64,000 nt of DNA. Source: Vermamoeba vermiformis (taxonomy: Eukaryota > Tubulinea > Echinamoebida). Below are positions 61,790 through 64,000 of the stretch, one piece after another (positions within the stretch are counted from its first letter, which is position 1; each line of letters starts with the position of its first letter). The stretch covers positions 310,001 through 374,000 of the forward strand of contig JBEWZL010000272.1 in NCBI GenBank assembly GCA_045837725.1, given 5' to 3'. The notes beneath the pieces are model-generated. The model was not told where the DNA came from and made no database searches. It was given only the letters and a program-made list of their open reading frames with translations. The position numbers were made by a program, and so were the translations under genes.

Positions 61790-63016
61790 TTAGAATTTAA
61801 TCATGTTGTTACGACCATCGACGCACATGTAAGATGTAGCAGCGTTCTGGCACTCATTCGTGGTAATCGAATCATACACCTCGCAGTTCTGGCAGAACGG
61901 ATTGTACTTGCAATCGAGGAACTGGACCTCGTCCTCATCGCAATCAACAGCGTAGCGGATAAGGTCGCCGTAGCAAACATCAGTAGCAATGTAAGTGACT
62001 GACGTAGGACTATGAATTAAATTTTTAGTCAGATCCGAATCTCGTCGTCCACATCCAAAAAAACTTACTCGAAGTTGCAATTGTTATCATTGTCTTCAAA
62101 ACGAACAATTTGTACCCACTTCTTCTTGTCAATTCTAAGTTGCTTGCCACAAGTTCTGTAGATGGTGTAGTCCGGTGTTTTGATGCACTGTTCCTCGCAG
62201 CCCGTAGCGTACATTTGGTCGATCGTGTACGGCAAGCTGTCATTGCACAAGTGATAGTAGTTGTAGTAGTCGATCTGAAGGACGGGCTCTGATGCAACAG
62301 GGCTAGTTGGGTCCACTGGGGGTGAAGGGAAGTTGCAGAACCATTCACCAACAATAGTGAGATCCGCATCCGTCGGGCTAATGACGGTAGTATTTTCAGC
62401 TTGAATAATGCCTTCTGGCACTATATATGTAATTAATATATATATACACCTCGTTTTATAACTTACAAAACTGGTTGCAGATCAGCTTTAAGGTCGTTCT
62501 TCGGGTCGATCCGCCGGAACAGCCAGTACAATTAGCACCGTCATTGTAGGTAATGAGAATACCAAGACCATTATCTAAATATTATTAGTATAATATTATA
62601 CAATTTATTAGCCATACCTAACGGCTCAACCACAGTTAAGGGATCATAAGCTCCGAAGCAGGTTGCACCGTGATCCGGCGCAGAACCGCAGGCGCTGCAA
62701 GAATCGACGCCGCAATATTCATCAAGAGCCCCACATATAGTCACGTTGACTACGTAGTCGCTGTACTCGTTGAAGACTTGGATCTTCCTACAACGAAAAT
62801 CAGAAAAATTTATTTTTCTTACCCGCAGAGGCGTTTTAACAAGAATAATATTGTCAAAAATAGTAAAATGCAATAACAATATTCTTACTGTCCCATGAGC
62901 CAGCTGATATCGTAAGCTGTTCCATCCGAAGCAACCACAATAGTCTGGTCGCAAAAAGCATGAGACAACGCTACGAAGCAGCCAAATACCAAAAAGAAGC
63001 TTAAATATGCCTTCAT
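61790..63016 (-). CDS. Secreted Cys-rich MRH-like protein
   Basis: Five exons. ATG 63014-63016 starts a signal peptide (MKAYLSFFLVFGCFVALSHA). The mature protein follows the mannose-6-phosphate-receptor-homology layout: DGTAYDISWLMGQ, YVVNVTICGALDEYC, SCSACGS, then LGILITYNDGANCTGC with RRTTLKLICNQF (the G-x-x-C ... R-T-x-L-x-C core). A second Cys-rich segment (WVQIVRFEDNDNNCNF, YATDVCYGDLIRYAVDCDE) completes about 330 residues with several N-glycosylation sequons. No transmembrane segment or GPI signal is seen at the end (GRNNMIKF), so it is probably secreted or lysosomal. Lectin activity is inferred only from the fold. Confidence 0.6.
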
Positions 63017-63168
63017 TGTGCTGATATACACTATTTAAGACTTTCTGGGCTGCTACAAATTTTGCTAGCAACAAAAATCTGATCGCGGTCAGAAAAAGTC
63101 AACGGACAATTAAGGCGCAAAAAAATCAGAATTCCAAAGTACATATTGTCGTATATAATATTACCACT

Positions 63169-64000
63169 ATGGACACAGAAAGCTTTCCATTTTTCTCGTT
63201 GCCAAATGAGCTCATCCACCAGTTGATGCAGTTCTTCGAGCCGTTGTCGTTGTGTCGCTTATCACAATGCAGTCACGAGCTAAAAGAACTTGCAAATGCT
63301 GATCATCTTTGGCAGCGATTAATTCCTGTCTATAAGGGCAAGATTATTGCGGTTAGCCAGGATGTAACAGGTATCCATCATTACCGCTCAATAATTAATT
63401 TATTAATGCTTATTATTTTCATTAGTATTATTTTCATTATTTTGCTTGCTAAATGAATAATTTAATTTTGTGGCGTAACTTTTCAAAATAAAATTTAGAT
63501 GTGACGTCGTCAATTTACTTACCCTTTATTAATTTTAGGCTGGAAAAATATATTCAAGGACGCCCAAGTGCACGAAATCATCGAGGATGCGTTGGAAACA
63601 ACATTTAATCCCGAAGAGATTCTTGAAGGCAAGCCGATGCGCGTTGGCATCAAGCGCGTCATTTTGAGTCCTGGCGTGTATAACGTCGAGCTCAAATATA
63701 CGGGCTACTCTCCTGTGATACTCGAGGGCTTATATGACAATCCTTGGAGCGAAAAGGAAGAGAATGAAAAAACATTTTTGACGCAGGTAAAAGACAAAGA
63801 AAACCCGCTGTTTGTGACTTATGGAGACTCGACTTTAAGAGTAAGTAATATATAAATATGCCTAGTATATTTAATTTTTGTGCTTTAATTGTTGATTTCT
63901 GGATTTGCTCATGCTCACAAGTTTTTGTTCAAAACTTCCGCAATTTATTCAGCGAAACGAATTATCTAATGTAATCTAATTATAGAACTTGGTAATGAAA
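63169..64000 (+). CDS. F-box protein, 3' end outside window
   Basis: Exons 63169-63370 and 63539-63840, with a further exon starting at 63986 and running off the window. The N-terminus MDTESFPFFSLPNELIHQLM with SLCRLSQCSHELKELANADH and LWQRL is a clear F-box. The part after the intron (WKNIFKDAQVHEIIEDALET, VGIKRVILSPGVYNVELKYT) is a beta-rich region that I do not recognise and may be the substrate-binding domain. Likely an SCF adaptor. The start codon opens directly into the F-box and lies 152 bp from the divergent MRH-like gene. Confidence 0.75.

Noticed and set aside
1-64000. tRNA, rRNA, snRNA or CRISPR loci
   Set aside because: I looked for cloverleaf signatures and regular direct-repeat arrays and saw none; a covariance-model scan (tRNAscan-SE, Infernal) would be decisive.

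Overview
The window is nuclear DNA from an intron-rich, AT-rich unicellular eukaryote. Most genes are split by GT-AG introns of roughly 45-150 bp, mainly with GTAAGT, GTACGT or GTATGT donors, and the standard genetic code fits (TAA, TAG and TGA all end genes). A cAMP-receptor-like GPCR, a hybrid histidine kinase, many F-box proteins, a Tra1/TRRAP homologue, LARP4, SMYD, Rab5-type GTPases and MRH-like secreted proteins together suggest a free-living amoeba, most likely amoebozoan. The species cannot be named from sequence alone. Gene models below were spliced by hand; where I summed the exons they stay in frame, and I say where they do not settle the structure.

Layout. 0-6.3 kb (+): 3' part of a GPCR gene, an F-box/LRR gene and a SPRY/F-box gene. 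6.5-13.4 kb (-): a large orphan gene, then a LARP4-type RNA-binding protein. 13.9-18.6 kb (+): a possible small membrane protein, a WD40 protein and a SMYD-type SET protein. 18.8-19.05 kb (-): a small Grg1-like stress protein. 19.6-21.1 kb (+): an F-box gene with a hydrophobic C-terminal half. 21.3-22.4 kb (-): a GPI-anchored-type surface protein. 22.66-23.60 kb: a foldback inverted-repeat element with no coding capacity. 23.7-25.0 kb (-): an intronless F-box/ankyrin gene. 25.2-38.0 kb (-): the giant Tra1/TRRAP gene, divergent from a secreted, membrane-tethered truncated-globin-like gene (38.2-39.4 kb, +). 39.6-42.3 kb: two head-to-head Rab5-type genes. 42.6-44.5 kb (-): two nuclear-type orphan genes. 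44.55-49.07 kb (+): an unfamiliar 1142-residue large GTPase. 49.1-51.4 kb: mostly non-coding with tiny genes and a triple CCAAT repeat. 51.45-53.4 kb (-): a FAM151/menorin homologue. 53.4-55.4 kb: gene-free. 55.4-58.5 kb (+): a hybrid histidine kinase. 58.6-61.1 kb (-): an atypical protein kinase. 61.8-63.0 kb (-): a secreted MRH-like protein. 63.2-64.0 kb (+): an F-box gene running off the end.

The genes form no pathway or operon; this is an ordinary gene-dense chromosome segment. Themes are environmental sensing (GPCR, histidine kinase, surface proteins), ubiquitin ligase adaptors (five F-box genes), chromatin and mRNA control (Tra1, SMYD, LARP4) and endosomal traffic (Rab5 pair). The most unusual items are the surface-tethered globin-like protein, the foldback element, a probable AT-AC intron in one Rab gene, GATC-rich palindromes repeated in many introns, and the orphan GTPase.
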